Shown here piece by piece: positions 42,128 through 51,119 of a stretch of 64,000 bases of DNA; position 1 is the stretch's first letter, and each line of letters opens with the position of its first letter. The position numbers and the translations under genes are program-made. The notes beneath the pieces were generated by a model. It ran no database searches. It was not told where the DNA came from and was given only the letters and a program-made list of their open reading frames with translations. The DNA is from Pyxidicoccus trucidator (GTDB lineage: Bacteria > Myxococcota > Myxococcia > Myxococcales > Myxococcaceae): contig NZ_JAAIXZ010000005.1 in NCBI RefSeq assembly GCF_010894435.1, positions 310,001 through 374,000 on the forward strand, read 5' to 3'.

Positions 42128-42493
42128 ATGGGGCCTCCCGGCGTCCGAGGAATGCTCCTGTGTCATGCGGGGCCGCACCGCCTCGCCTTCCACGCGCACG
42201 AGGTGGCCTCCATCTCCACGGCGGTGGGGCAGGCCGCGGCGTCCGCCCGGCGGGCCTTCCAGGTCCCTGACGGCGCCACCCGCGTGCTGGTGTCCGCGAC
42301 GGGCGGGGCGGTGGGCGTGGACACGCTGGAGATTGAAGCCGAGCCGCACCCGCTCCTGCCCGCGCCGCCGGTGGCCGTGGTCGCCTCGGGCGGCAGCCTC
42401 CAGGGCTTCGTCCTGGTGCAGGGCAAGCTGTGGCCGCTGGTGGGGTTGGTGGACTTCGAGCGCTTCCTGCGCGGACTCGTGGAGGCGACATGA
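42128..42493 (+). CDS. CheW-like coupling protein 2 (divergent)
   Basis: A 121-residue protein with the CheW beta-barrel outline but weaker similarity: LLCHAGPHRLAFHAHEVASIS, DTLEIEAEPHPLLPAPP, LQGFVLVQGKLWPLVGLVDFE. The RxP receptor-binding region of CheW is reduced. It stands where frzB stands in the Frz system and may play a similar accessory coupling role. Its stop overlaps the start of mcp 1 (ATGA). Confidence 0.78.
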   Translation: MGPPGVRGMLLCHAGPHRLAFHAHEVASISTAVGQAAASARRAFQVPDGATRVLVSATGGAVGVDTLEIEAEPHPLLPAPPVAVVASGGSLQGFVLVQGKLWPLVGLVDFERFLRGLVEAT

Positions 42494-44298
42494 AGGCACC
42501 CGAGGGACTCAAGGGGCTGGCGCGGTGGACGGCGCGCCCCGCCTGGCTGGGCAGCATCGTCGGCACGGTGCTGGCGCTGCTGCACGGCTGGCGCACGGAT
42601 GCACTGCCACAGGGCACCTGGGACGAGATGGGCCTGCTGTTGGCGGCCACGCTGGGGGTGTCGCACTGGCTCATCGGCCTGCATGCCCGGCGCGTGCTCC
42701 GCGTGCTGTTCGCGCTGGGCGAGCAGCGCCTGCCTCCCACGAAGGAGCACCTGCGTGCCGCGCTGCTGGAGGCGCGCGCGTTCCCCGAGAAGACCTTCGC
42801 CTTCATCCTCCAGAACTGGGGGGGCGGCGCGCTGGTCCTGGCCCTCCTCTTCGTGCCCCTGGTGGACGCCCCCTCCCCCTGGCTGATGGGGATTCGCATC
42901 GTCCTGATGGGCGTGTCCCTGGGGCCGCTGAGCGCGCTGTTCCTCTACCTGCTGGTCGCGCGCCGCGCGCGCAACGCCGTGGAGCTCATCGCCGCGCAGG
43001 GGCTGTCGCCGCTGGAGGTGGTGGCCACGGTGCCTCCCCGGCGCATGCAGCTGCGCCGACGCATGGTGCTCTTCACCGCCATCGCGGTGCTCAGCCCCTC
43101 GCTCTTCATCCTCGATGCGTCTGTCTTCCACACCCTGAGCGCGGTGGACCAGGTGCTGGAGGCGTCCACGGAAGATGACAACGCGCGGGCCGTGGAGCGC
43201 GCTCACGAGAACTCCAGGCTGGAGGTGTCAGGGCTCGTCGCCCTGCTGGTGCTGCTCACCGCATACCTGGGCGGCACCGTCATTGCCCAGCCGCTGCGCT
43301 CCATCACCGAGGACGCCACGCGCATCGCCCAGGGGGACCTGCGCCCGCCGCGCGTCATCGCCGCGGAGGACGAGGTGTGGGCCACCTCCGCCGCCTTCGC
43401 GCAGATGCAGACGCAGCTGGGTCAGGCGCTCATCCAGCTGCGCCGCGCGGGCCTGCAGATTTCGACCACCACCGAGCAGCTCGTCGCCACCTCCGGCGAG
43501 CAGGAGTCCGGCGCGGACGAGCAGGCCAGCTCGCTCAACGTGACGAGCGCCACCACCGAGGAGCTGGCGCGCTCGGCGCAGCAGATTGCCGGCAACGCCG
43601 AGTCCGTGTCCGCCATCGCCGAGACGACCTTCGGCGCCGCGCAGACGGGCCAGCGCGGCGCGGCCGCCTTCCTGGGCGCCATGCAGCGCATGAAGGAGGA
43701 CAACCAGGCCATCGCCGACGCCGTCGTCCGCCTCAACAAGCGCGTGCAGCAGATTGGCAAGGTGGTCGAGTTCATCAACGAGATTGCCGACAAGTCGGAC
43801 CTGCTGGCGTTGAACGCCGAGCTGGAGGGCACCAAGGCGGGCGAGGTGGGCCGGGGCTTCTCGCTGGTGGCCGCGGAGATGCGGCGACTGGCGGAGAACG
43901 TCATCCGCTCCACCAAGGCGATTGAGCAGCTCATCGAGGAGATTCGCGACGCCACCCACGCGGCGGTGATGGCCACCGAGGCGGGGCTGAAGACGACGGA
44001 CGCGGGCACGGTGCTGGCGGCCCAGGTGGACGAGAGCCTGAGCCTCATCCTGGAGCTGGCGCGGCAGACGTCCCATGCGGTGCGGAGCATCTCCCTGGCC
44101 ACGCAGCAGCAGCAGACGGGCACGGACCAGCTCGCGGCCGCCATGGGCGACATCCTCCGCGTCACCGAGCAGAACTCGGCGGCCACCAAGCAGATGGCGG
44201 CGGCCAACGCGGACCTGTCCTCGCTGTCCCGGGACTTGAAGCGGGTGGTGGAGCGCTTCCACGTGGGCTCTGGCGTGGACTCTGGAAATGGGGCGTGA
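42490..44298 (+). CDS. Methyl-accepting chemotaxis protein 1, membrane sensor without large periplasmic domain
   Basis: A 602-residue MCP. Several hydrophobic helices in the first 270 residues with only short loops between, then a HAMP-like region (AQPLRSITEDATRIAQGD) and the coiled-coil signalling domain. The hairpin tip reads ADKSDLLALNAELEG then TKAGEVGRGFSLVAAEMRRL, a variant of the usual QTNLLALNAAIEA sequence. The sensor is thus likely membrane-embedded. A 101-nt stretch is identical with the next mcp gene. Confidence 0.93.
   Translation: MKAPEGLKGLARWTARPAWLGSIVGTVLALLHGWRTDALPQGTWDEMGLLLAATLGVSHWLIGLHARRVLRVLFALGEQRLPPTKEHLRAALLEARAFPEKTFAFILQNWGGGALVLALLFVPLVDAPSPWLMGIRIVLMGVSLGPLSALFLYLLVARRARNAVELIAAQGLSPLEVVATVPPRRMQLRRRMVLFTAIAVLSPSLFILDASVFHTLSAVDQVLEASTEDDNARAVERAHENSRLEVSGLVALLVLLTAYLGGTVIAQPLRSITEDATRIAQGDLRPPRVIAAEDEVWATSAAFAQMQTQLGQALIQLRRAGLQISTTTEQLVATSGEQESGADEQASSLNVTSATTEELARSAQQIAGNAESVSAIAETTFGAAQTGQRGAAAFLGAMQRMKEDNQAIADAVVRLNKRVQQIGKVVEFINEIADKSDLLALNAELEGTKAGEVGRGFSLVAAEMRRLAENVIRSTKAIEQLIEEIRDATHAAVMATEAGLKTTDAGTVLAAQVDESLSLILELARQTSHAVRSISLATQQQQTGTDQLAAAMGDILRVTEQNSAATKQMAAANADLSSLSRDLKRVVERFHVGSGVDSGNGA
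43786..43886 (+). repeat. 101-nt segment identical in both mcp genes (copy 1)
   Basis: This segment encoding the signalling tip is base-for-base the same as 45611-45711, including third codon positions, while flanks differ. Confidence 0.85.
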
Positions 44299-44305
44299 GG
44301 GGACC

Positions 44306-46123
44306 ATGAGCACGCGCGAGGGCTCCCGGCGGGCCTCCTTCAGCCGACACCTGATGATTCCCATCCCCCTGGCCAACCTGGTAGGGGCGGTGCTCAGCCT
44401 GTACTTCGCCTCGTTGACCCTGGCCGGGCCGCTGGAAGAGCAGATGGCCTTCTTCGGGGGCATGGGCGCGTTCCTGACGACGATGACGCTGCTGGCGGGC
44501 GCGGCGATATCCCTGGGGCGGATGCGCACCCTGCGCGGGCTGGAGCGCGGGGACGTGCCCTCCACGCCGGAGAAGCTGGCGGCGGCGGTGGCCGAGGTGA
44601 CGCGGGCTCCGGACGACGCCTTCCTCGGCTCGCTGGGGCTGTGGCTGCTCACCACCATCTCCCTGGGGGGCGTCATGTGGGGCCTGGGTGGGGTGCCGTG
44701 GGGGGTGGCGGGGCACATCGCGGGGCTGGGGCTGCTGTTCGGCCCGCTCACCGCGCTGCTCGTCCACTGCCTCGTCATCCTCCGCTCCCGCAGGGTGGTG
44801 CTGTGGCTGGCGGAGCTGGGCATGACGCACCCGCAGCTCATCGCCGCCATGCCCCGCCGGGGAGAGATTCGCGCGCGACTGGTGGCCTTCACCTTCATTT
44901 GCGTGGTGACGCCCGCGGTGCTGTCCGCCCAGCTCGCCACGGCGCTGAGGGAGCAGCTCTTCGCGCGATTGCAGGCGGAGCCCAGCCTGGCCACACAGCA
45001 GTCGATGGCCAACGGGCTGCTCATGGAGGCGCTCATCTCGGGCGGCGTGCTGGTGGTGCTCGTCTTCGGGCTGGCGCTCACCACCGCCTGGCTGGGAGGG
45101 ACGCTGCTGGGCCGGCCCCTGCGCGAGCTGTCCAGCGAGGCGCGGCGCATCGCCGAGGGTGACCTGGCCAGCCCGCGCGTGGTGCCGGCCGAGGACGAAA
45201 TCTGGGACGTGTCCGCCGCCTTCACCACCATGCGCGCGCACCTGGCGGACGTCATGTCCCAGCTCCAGCGCGCCGGAGCGCAGATTTCGGCCACCACGGA
45301 GGAAATCCTCTCCACCTCCGGGCGCTACGAGGCGGGCGCCGCGGAGCAGGCCAGCTCGCTGGACGAGACGAGCGCCACCACGGAGGAGCTGGCGCGCTCG
45401 GCGCGGCAGATTGCCGAGAACGCGGGCTCGGTGGCGGAAATCGCCCACCGCACGCTGGGCGCGGCGCAGCACGGACAGGGCAGCGCGGAGGCCTTCCTCG
45501 GCTCCATGGCCCGCATGCGTCAGGACAATGGCGCCATCGCCTCCGCGGTGGTGCGGCTCAACAAGCGCGTGCAGCAGATTGGCAAGATTGTCGAGTTCAT
45601 CAACGGCGTGGCCGACAAGTCGGACCTGCTGGCGTTGAACGCCGAGCTGGAGGGCACCAAGGCGGGCGAGGTGGGCCGGGGCTTCTCGCTGGTGGCCGCG
45701 GAGATGCGGCGGCTCGCGGAGAACGTGCTGGAGTCCACCAAGGAAATCGAGGGGCTCATCGAGGAGGTGCGCGAGGCGTCCGCCGCGGCCGTGTCCGCCA
45801 CGGAGGGCGGCGTGCGCGCGGTGGAGACGGGCACCAACCTGGCGCAGCAGGTGTCCGAGTCCCTGCGGCAGATTGTGGACCTGGCCGGGCAGACGTCGGA
45901 CGCGGTGCGGACCATCTCCCTGGCCACGCAGCAGCAGCAGACGGGCACGGACCAGCTCGCGGACACGATGGCGGACATCCTCCGCATCACCCAGCAGAGC
46001 CTCAACGCCACCAAGCAGGTGAGCACCGCCAACACGGACCTGCTGGTGCTGGCGAGGGACTTGCGCGGTGTGGTGGAGCGCTTCCAGATTGGCCAGGACA
46101 CGCTCCGGGAGGATGGCGGGTGA
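44306..46123 (+). CDS. Methyl-accepting chemotaxis protein 2, membrane sensor without large periplasmic domain
   Basis: A 605-residue MCP, paralogue of the preceding one. Hydrophobic segments in the first 270 residues (PLANLVGAVLSLYFASLTL, FLTTMTLLAGAAISL, GVAGHIAGLGLLFGPLTALL), HAMP-like LSSEARRIAEGD, then the coiled-coil domain with the same DKSDLLALNAELEG tip. AGGGG precedes the ATG at 44306. The cheA gene starts within its stop (GTGA), so the operon is tightly coupled. Confidence 0.93.
   Translation: MSTREGSRRASFSRHLMIPIPLANLVGAVLSLYFASLTLAGPLEEQMAFFGGMGAFLTTMTLLAGAAISLGRMRTLRGLERGDVPSTPEKLAAAVAEVTRAPDDAFLGSLGLWLLTTISLGGVMWGLGGVPWGVAGHIAGLGLLFGPLTALLVHCLVILRSRRVVLWLAELGMTHPQLIAAMPRRGEIRARLVAFTFICVVTPAVLSAQLATALREQLFARLQAEPSLATQQSMANGLLMEALISGGVLVVLVFGLALTTAWLGGTLLGRPLRELSSEARRIAEGDLASPRVVPAEDEIWDVSAAFTTMRAHLADVMSQLQRAGAQISATTEEILSTSGRYEAGAAEQASSLDETSATTEELARSARQIAENAGSVAEIAHRTLGAAQHGQGSAEAFLGSMARMRQDNGAIASAVVRLNKRVQQIGKIVEFINGVADKSDLLALNAELEGTKAGEVGRGFSLVAAEMRRLAENVLESTKEIEGLIEEVREASAAAVSATEGGVRAVETGTNLAQQVSESLRQIVDLAGQTSDAVRTISLATQQQQTGTDQLADTMADILRITQQSLNATKQVSTANTDLLVLARDLRGVVERFQIGQDTLREDGG
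45611..45711 (+). repeat. 101-nt segment identical in both mcp genes (copy 2)
   Basis: Same sequence as 43786-43886. A second shared block of 50 nt occurs downstream in each gene (CATCTCCCTGG onward, at about 44088 and 45913). Confidence 0.85.
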
Positions 46124-48585
46124 ACCCGAGCGACCGCCTGCTCAAGCAGTTCCGGGACCTGGTGACGGTGCGCCTGGAGCGCATCAACCGGTCGCTCATG
46201 GAGCTGGAGGCCGGCGCGACCGCGGAGGCCGGGCGGGGCGTGCTTCGCGAGCTGCACGGGCTCAAGGGCGAGGCCCGGATGATGGGCTTCGACGACATCA
46301 ACGTGCTCGTCCACGAGATGGAGGAGCTGGTCCGCTGCACCGAGTCCCACCGCTACAGCCTCTCCGCGCCGTCCGCCGATGCGCTCCTGCTGGCCGCCGA
46401 TGCGGTGCTGCTGCTGTCCGGGGCACTGCCCTCCGTGGACGCGCCGCCGCAGGTGGACAAGCTCGTCGGCTCGCTGCGGGCCTGCATCCGCGCGGAGGCG
46501 GACCGCATCGCCCTCCTCGTCATGCCGCAGTCCGCGCCCGTCCCGGCGACTTCCGCCACGAGCCCGCGCGGCGACGCCGGACGGGAGGCCGCGGGCGCGC
46601 CGGCGCCGGGGGGGGGCGAGACTTCGGGAAGCCCGGTGCGGAGCGAGCCTGGGGCCTCGAGCGGTACGGCGCGCAGGGCGCTCCTGTTGAAGAGCGCGCC
46701 CGGCGTGGCCTCGGGAGGTGCTTCCGGCGCCCCGGCAACCCACCGGGAACCGGCACTCCCGCTCGCGGCGGCGGCCACGGCGCCCCCCACCGCCACGTCC
46801 AGCGCGGCGGCGACGATGGGACGGATGCCGGCCCCGAACGCCGCGGCGGGGCGGGGGCCCGGTGGGGCCACGACGCCCGCCCGTCAGGGGGAGGCGCGCA
46901 CGGACACGGCGGTGCGCATCGGCGTGGCCAGCCTGGACGTGCTGACCAGCGCCGTCACCAACCTCACGCAGGTGGCGCGGCGGCGGGAGCTGGCCAACGC
47001 CCGGCGCCTGGCCCTGGCCCGCGAGCTGAGCCAGCTGGCGCGCGAGGCGGAGGACCTGGGGCCCGCGGGGGCGGCGCTGGCCGCGCGGCTGGGCACGGCC
47101 AAGGAGCTGGCCGCCGCGCTCCACCGCGAGTCCAAGCTGCTGTCCAACGCGGAGCTGCGAGATTTGGGGATGGTGGTGGAGGAGGTGCAGACGCTGCGCA
47201 TGCTCCCGCTGTCCGTCCTCTTCGAGCCCTACCCGCGCATGGTGCGGGACTTGTCACGCTCGCTGGGCAAGGAAGTGGAGCTCGTCGTCGACGGCGAGGA
47301 CACCCGCGCGGACCGGGCGGTGGTGGAGGCCCTGCGCGAGCCGCTCATGCACCTGGTGCGCAACGCGCTGGACCACGGGCTGGAGACGCGCGTGGACCGG
47401 GTGGCCTCGGACAAGAAGCCTCGGGGCTGCCTCACGCTGCGCGCCGCGCGCGAGGGCAGCCGCATCGTCCTTCGCGTGGAGGACGACGGCATGGGGCTGG
47501 ACCCCGTCCAGCTGCGCAAGGTGGCGGTGCGCCGGGGCTTCCTGGACGAGGGCGCCGCCAACGCCTTGTCGGACGCCGCCGCCCGCGAGCTCATCTTCCT
47601 CTCCGGCTTCACCTCCCGCGAGGTGGTGACCGACCTGTCGGGTCGGGGCGTGGGGCTGGACGCGGTGCGCACCTCCATCCAGGCGCTGGGCGGCGACGTG
47701 GGGGTGGAGTCCGCGCCCGGCTGGGGCACCATCTTCGAGGTGAGGGTGCCCGTCTCCCTCACCGTGGCGCCGCTGCTCTTCATCCAGGTGGGCGAGGAGA
47801 CGCTGGCCCTCAGCGCCACCCACGTCTCGCGCGCCGTCAAGGTGGAGTCGATGAACCTGTGCGAGGTGGCCGGCCGCCCCTCGCTGCTGGTGGAGGGACG
47901 GGTGCTGCCGCTCGCGCCGCTGGCCTCGCTGCTGGGGCTCGCGCCCGAGCGCCCCGTGCGCGAGGGGGAGCTGGTGCTGGTGGTGCGGAGCCAGGGCGGC
48001 GCCGCCGCGCTGATGGTGGACCGGGTGCTGGAGGAGCGCGTCCAGGCCATCCTCCCCGTACGGGGCGTGCTCGCCCGCTTCGCCCACCTCGCCGGCGCCA
48101 CGTGCCTGGCGGACGGGCGCCTGGCCATGGTGTTGTCGGCCGCCTACCTCACCGCCAGCGCCCATGGCACGGGCCCGCTGCGGCTGCCCCGCTCGACGTC
48201 CCCGGGCCTGGGCTCCCGGCGCCGTCGCATCCTCGTGGTGGACGACTCGCCCCTCACCCGGGAGCTCATCTCCAACCTCCTGGAGGCGGTGGGGTACGAC
48301 ACCGTCATGGCCGGCGACGGGGCCGAGGCCCTGGACACGGTGGACTCCCACCCGCTGGACCTCGTCGTCACGGACCTGGAGATGCCGGGGGTGGACGGCC
48401 TGGAGCTCACCCGGCTCCTCAAGGACCACCCCACCCACTCCCGCCTGCCCGTCGTCATCCTCACCACGCGTGGTGGCGAAGAGGACCGGCGGCGTGGGTT
48501 GGCGGCCGGGGCGGACGGCTACATCACCAAGGGGGACCTGGTACGACAGGACCTGGTGGATGTGGTGGGGCGCCTGTTGGGCTGA
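46120..48585 (+). CDS. cheA: CheA histidine kinase fused to a receiver domain (FrzE-like)
   Basis: An 821-residue hybrid. HPt domain with phosphorylatable His46 in LHGLKGEARMMGF; a long Ala/Pro/Gly linker (about 140-265) where a P2 domain would be; dimerisation and ATP domains with MHLVRNALDHGLE (N box), VEDDGMGLD (G1), GFTSRE and GRGVGLDAVR (G2); a CheW-like P5 domain (LTVAPLLFIQVGEETLAL); and a C-terminal receiver with ILVVDDSPLTREL, Asp752 in VVTDLEMPG and Lys in YITKGD. The order matches FrzE of Myxococcus. GTG start overlaps the mcp stop. Confidence 0.94.
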   Translation: MNPSDRLLKQFRDLVTVRLERINRSLMELEAGATAEAGRGVLRELHGLKGEARMMGFDDINVLVHEMEELVRCTESHRYSLSAPSADALLLAADAVLLLSGALPSVDAPPQVDKLVGSLRACIRAEADRIALLVMPQSAPVPATSATSPRGDAGREAAGAPAPGGGETSGSPVRSEPGASSGTARRALLLKSAPGVASGGASGAPATHREPALPLAAAATAPPTATSSAAATMGRMPAPNAAAGRGPGGATTPARQGEARTDTAVRIGVASLDVLTSAVTNLTQVARRRELANARRLALARELSQLAREAEDLGPAGAALAARLGTAKELAAALHRESKLLSNAELRDLGMVVEEVQTLRMLPLSVLFEPYPRMVRDLSRSLGKEVELVVDGEDTRADRAVVEALREPLMHLVRNALDHGLETRVDRVASDKKPRGCLTLRAAREGSRIVLRVEDDGMGLDPVQLRKVAVRRGFLDEGAANALSDAAARELIFLSGFTSREVVTDLSGRGVGLDAVRTSIQALGGDVGVESAPGWGTIFEVRVPVSLTVAPLLFIQVGEETLALSATHVSRAVKVESMNLCEVAGRPSLLVEGRVLPLAPLASLLGLAPERPVREGELVLVVRSQGGAAALMVDRVLEERVQAILPVRGVLARFAHLAGATCLADGRLAMVLSAAYLTASAHGTGPLRLPRSTSPGLGSRRRRILVVDDSPLTRELISNLLEAVGYDTVMAGDGAEALDTVDSHPLDLVVTDLEMPGVDGLELTRLLKDHPTHSRLPVVILTTRGGEEDRRRGLAAGADGYITKGDLVRQDLVDVVGRLLG

Positions 48586-48629
48586 CAGGCACCGCCCTCA
48601 ACGTCCTGAGGACAGTCCCGCGCATTGGC

Positions 48630-48635
48630 TATACT
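48630..48635 (+). promoter_or_regulatory. TATACT -10 hexamer before cheB
   Basis: TATACT, one base from consensus, lies 31 nt before ATG 48667 in an 81-nt gap, so cheB-cheR may have their own promoter within the cluster. Confidence 0.45.
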
Positions 48636-48666
48636 CCCCGACTCGCGCACGGGGTATGGACAGGGC

Positions 48667-49725
48667 ATGGGCAAGAAAGTGTCGGTGCTGGTGGTCGATG
48701 ACTCACTCATCTGCCGACAGCTCATCTGCGACGCGCTGACGAAGGACCCGGACATCCAGGTCGTGGGCTCCTGCGCGGACGGCAAGCAGGCCATCGAGAT
48801 GACGAAGGAGCTGCGTCCCCACGTCATCACCATGGACGTGGACATGCCCGTCATGGACGGGCTGACGGCCACCGAGCACATCATGGCCGAGTGTCCCACG
48901 CCCATCCTGGTGCTCACGGCGGACCCGCGCTCGCAGGCCCCGGAGCTGACGTACCGCTCGCTGGAGCTGGGGGCGCTCGCCCTGCAGATAAAGCCCGCCA
49001 TCGACGCCGGGCCGGACGCGTGGAACCTGGTCCGCGAAATCAAGCTGCTGTCCTCGGTGCGCGTCATCCGCCACATCCGCCGGCCGCAGAAGGGCAACAT
49101 CACCCCGCCCCGGGTGGCCACCTCGGTGCTGCCGGCGGTGTCCATGGGCGTGGTGGCCGTGGCGGCCAGCACGGGCGGGCCGCAGGTGCTCTTCCGGATG
49201 TTGTCGGAGCTGCCGGCGGACTTCCCGGCGCCCATCGTCATCGTCCAGCACATCAACTCGGCCTTCGCGGAGTCGCTGGCGGGGTGGCTCGGGGGCACCA
49301 GCCGCCTCAAGGTCCGGCTGGCGCAGGACGGCGAGCCGCTGATGCCGGGGCACGTGCTCATCGCCCCGCCGGGGCAGCACCTCGTCATCCCCTTCCGGGG
49401 GCGGGTGGGGCTCAAGCCGGGCGTGGAGCGCGACGGGCACATGCCCTCCGGTACGGTGCTGCTGGAGAGCGCGGCGCGGACCTATGGCCGGCGCGCGGTG
49501 GGCCTGGTGCTCACGGGCATGGGCGCGGATGGCGCGGAGGGGCTCCTGTCCATCAAACAGGCCGGAGGGCTGACGCTGGCGCAGAACGAGGAGTCCTGCG
49601 TGGTCTTCGGCATGCCGGGCGCGGCGGTGGAGCGCAAGGCGGTGGACCACCTCATCCACGGGGACGACGTCGCGAGCACGCTGGCGCGGCTGGCCCGGGG
49701 TGAGTCCCTCGCCGTGGGGCGCTGA
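48667..49725 (+). CDS. cheB: CheB protein-glutamate methylesterase
   Basis: A 352-residue CheB. Receiver domain ([14 protein letters not shown], phosphoacceptor Asp57 in [12 protein letters not shown]) and methylesterase domain with catalytic Ser168 in AASTGGPQ, His195 in VQHIN and Asp288 in [11 protein letters not shown]. It removes receptor methyl groups or deamidates Gln. The presence of CheB and CheR shows that the two MCPs are probably adapted by methylation despite their unusual tips. ATG 48667 has no strong Shine-Dalgarno; an upstream in-frame start at 48625 overlaps the promoter. Confidence 0.94.
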   Translation: MGKKVSVLVVDDSLICRQLICDALTKDPDIQVVGSCADGKQAIEMTKELRPHVITMDVDMPVMDGLTATEHIMAECPTPILVLTADPRSQAPELTYRSLELGALALQIKPAIDAGPDAWNLVREIKLLSSVRVIRHIRRPQKGNITPPRVATSVLPAVSMGVVAVAASTGGPQVLFRMLSELPADFPAPIVIVQHINSAFAESLAGWLGGTSRLKVRLAQDGEPLMPGHVLIAPPGQHLVIPFRGRVGLKPGVERDGHMPSGTVLLESAARTYGRRAVGLVLTGMGADGAEGLLSIKQAGGLTLAQNEESCVVFGMPGAAVERKAVDHLIHGDDVASTLARLARGESLAVGR

Positions 49726-49731
49726 GTCCGG

Positions 49732-51036
49732 GTGGGGGCCGCCGAGGCGCGATGGGCGGCTGTGCGTGCCTTTCTCACGGCGCGTACGGGCATGTCGCTG
49801 AGCGGGCCCCAGGTCCGCCGGCTGGATGAGCGGCTGGCCGCGCGCAGCCACGGACTCACCCCTCAGCAGTACCTCAACCACCTCAAGTCCCCGTCCGGCG
49901 CGCTGGAATTGGAGGCGCTCATCAACGCGGTGGTGGTCCACAAGACGGACCTCTTCCGGGACGAGGTGCAGCTCTCCGCCTTTCGCACCCAGGTGCTCGT
50001 TCCGCTGGTGGACCGGGCGCGGCGGCCGCTGCGCGTGTGGAGCGCGGGCTGCGCCACGGGCGAGGAGGTGGCCACGCTGCTGGTGCTGCTGGCGGAGGCG
50101 GGAGCGGAGGCGGGCAGCACGGTGCTGGGCACGGACATCTCCGCGCCCGCGCTGCGGCAGGCCCAGGGGCTGGGCTTCGCCCCGGAGCAGCTCCGCCGGG
50201 TGCCCGCCGGGACGCGCGAGCGCTACTTCGTCCAGGCGGGAGCGCGCGTCGCGCTGGCGCCCGCCCTGCGCGAGCGGGCCACCTTCCAGCTCCACAACCT
50301 GATGGACACGCCGTACCCGGCCCCGGCGGGCGGCGGCGGCTTCGACGTCATCTTCTGCCGCAACGTGCTCATCTACTTCACGGTGGAGGCCTTCCAGCGG
50401 ACGGTGGAGGTGCTCGCCGGAAGTCTGGCGCCCGGCGGCACGCTGGTGCTCTCCTCCTCGGAGCCGCTGCTCCAGTTGCCGACGTCGCTGCGGGTGCTGC
50501 GCGGCGAGCAGGCCTTCTTCTACGTGCGCGCGGACGAGGCCCCCGAAGGTGGGGGCGCCCCGGCCTTCCCCCTGGAGCGGAAGCGGGATTCCGGCAGCTT
50601 CCCGACGGTGGGGGCTCCGGGGCCCGGGGCGAACGGGCGGAAGGGGATTGACGCCGGGCGTCCGGGTGAGGCGGGCCGGGGGCTTCCGTCCGCCCGGCCT
50701 CCGCCACGCGTCGAGCCCGCCTCCGCCGAGGCGGACCACCTCTTCGCGGGCGTCCTCGACGGGACGTCCTCCGGGGGCACGGAGGACGTGGCCGAGAAGG
50801 ACCTTCGCCGCTGCCTCGCGCTGGACCCGGACCACGCCGCCGCGCGCTACCTGCTGGGGCTGCTGCTGGAGCAGGGGGGGCGGCCCGACGAGGCCTGCGT
50901 CGAGTACCGCCGCGCGCTCCAGTCCCTGGAGGCGGGCCGTGCGCGGGCCGTGCCCTTCTTCCTCAACCCCGCCCGGCTCCAGGTGGCCTGCGCGCACGCC
51001 ACCGAGCGCCTGGAGGCGGCCGGCCGGACGGGCTGA
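49732..51036 (+). CDS. cheR: CheR methyltransferase with C-terminal TPR (FrzF-like)
   Basis: A 434-residue protein. CheR N-terminal helical domain (GLTPQQYLNHL, VHKTDLFRDEVQL), SAM domain (VWSAGCATGEEVATL, VLGTDISAPAL, DVIFCRNVLIYF, LVLSSSEPL) and, after a Pro/Gly-rich linker, a short TPR unit (DLRRCLALDPDHAAARYLLG, GRPDEACVEYRRAL). TPR-tailed CheR occurs in Frz systems as FrzF. GTG start, 6 nt after cheB. Confidence 0.93.
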   Translation: MGAAEARWAAVRAFLTARTGMSLSGPQVRRLDERLAARSHGLTPQQYLNHLKSPSGALELEALINAVVVHKTDLFRDEVQLSAFRTQVLVPLVDRARRPLRVWSAGCATGEEVATLLVLLAEAGAEAGSTVLGTDISAPALRQAQGLGFAPEQLRRVPAGTRERYFVQAGARVALAPALRERATFQLHNLMDTPYPAPAGGGGFDVIFCRNVLIYFTVEAFQRTVEVLAGSLAPGGTLVLSSSEPLLQLPTSLRVLRGEQAFFYVRADEAPEGGGAPAFPLERKRDSGSFPTVGAPGPGANGRKGIDAGRPGEAGRGLPSARPPPRVEPASAEADHLFAGVLDGTSSGGTEDVAEKDLRRCLALDPDHAAARYLLGLLLEQGGRPDEACVEYRRALQSLEAGRARAVPFFLNPARLQVACAHATERLEAAGRTG

Positions 51037-51104
51037 AGGAGCAGCCGGGCGGGCTCTCCACCCCGGCCCCCGCGAGAAGTCCGGACAGGCGGGGCGTTCG
51101 GCCG

Positions 51105-51110
51105 TAAGAT
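51105..51110 (+). promoter_or_regulatory. TAAGAT -10-like hexamer before the TPR lipoprotein
   Basis: TAAGAT ends 9 nt before ATG 51120, giving at most a few leader bases; this promoter would also drive the coupled selenoprotein gene. Confidence 0.4.
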
Positions 51111-51119
51111 GCGTGCCCC

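Noticed and set aside
46068-48701. 877-codon plus-strand frame over the cheA gene
   Set aside because: Gly/Ala/Arg-rich out-of-frame reading; CheA motifs are in the other frame.
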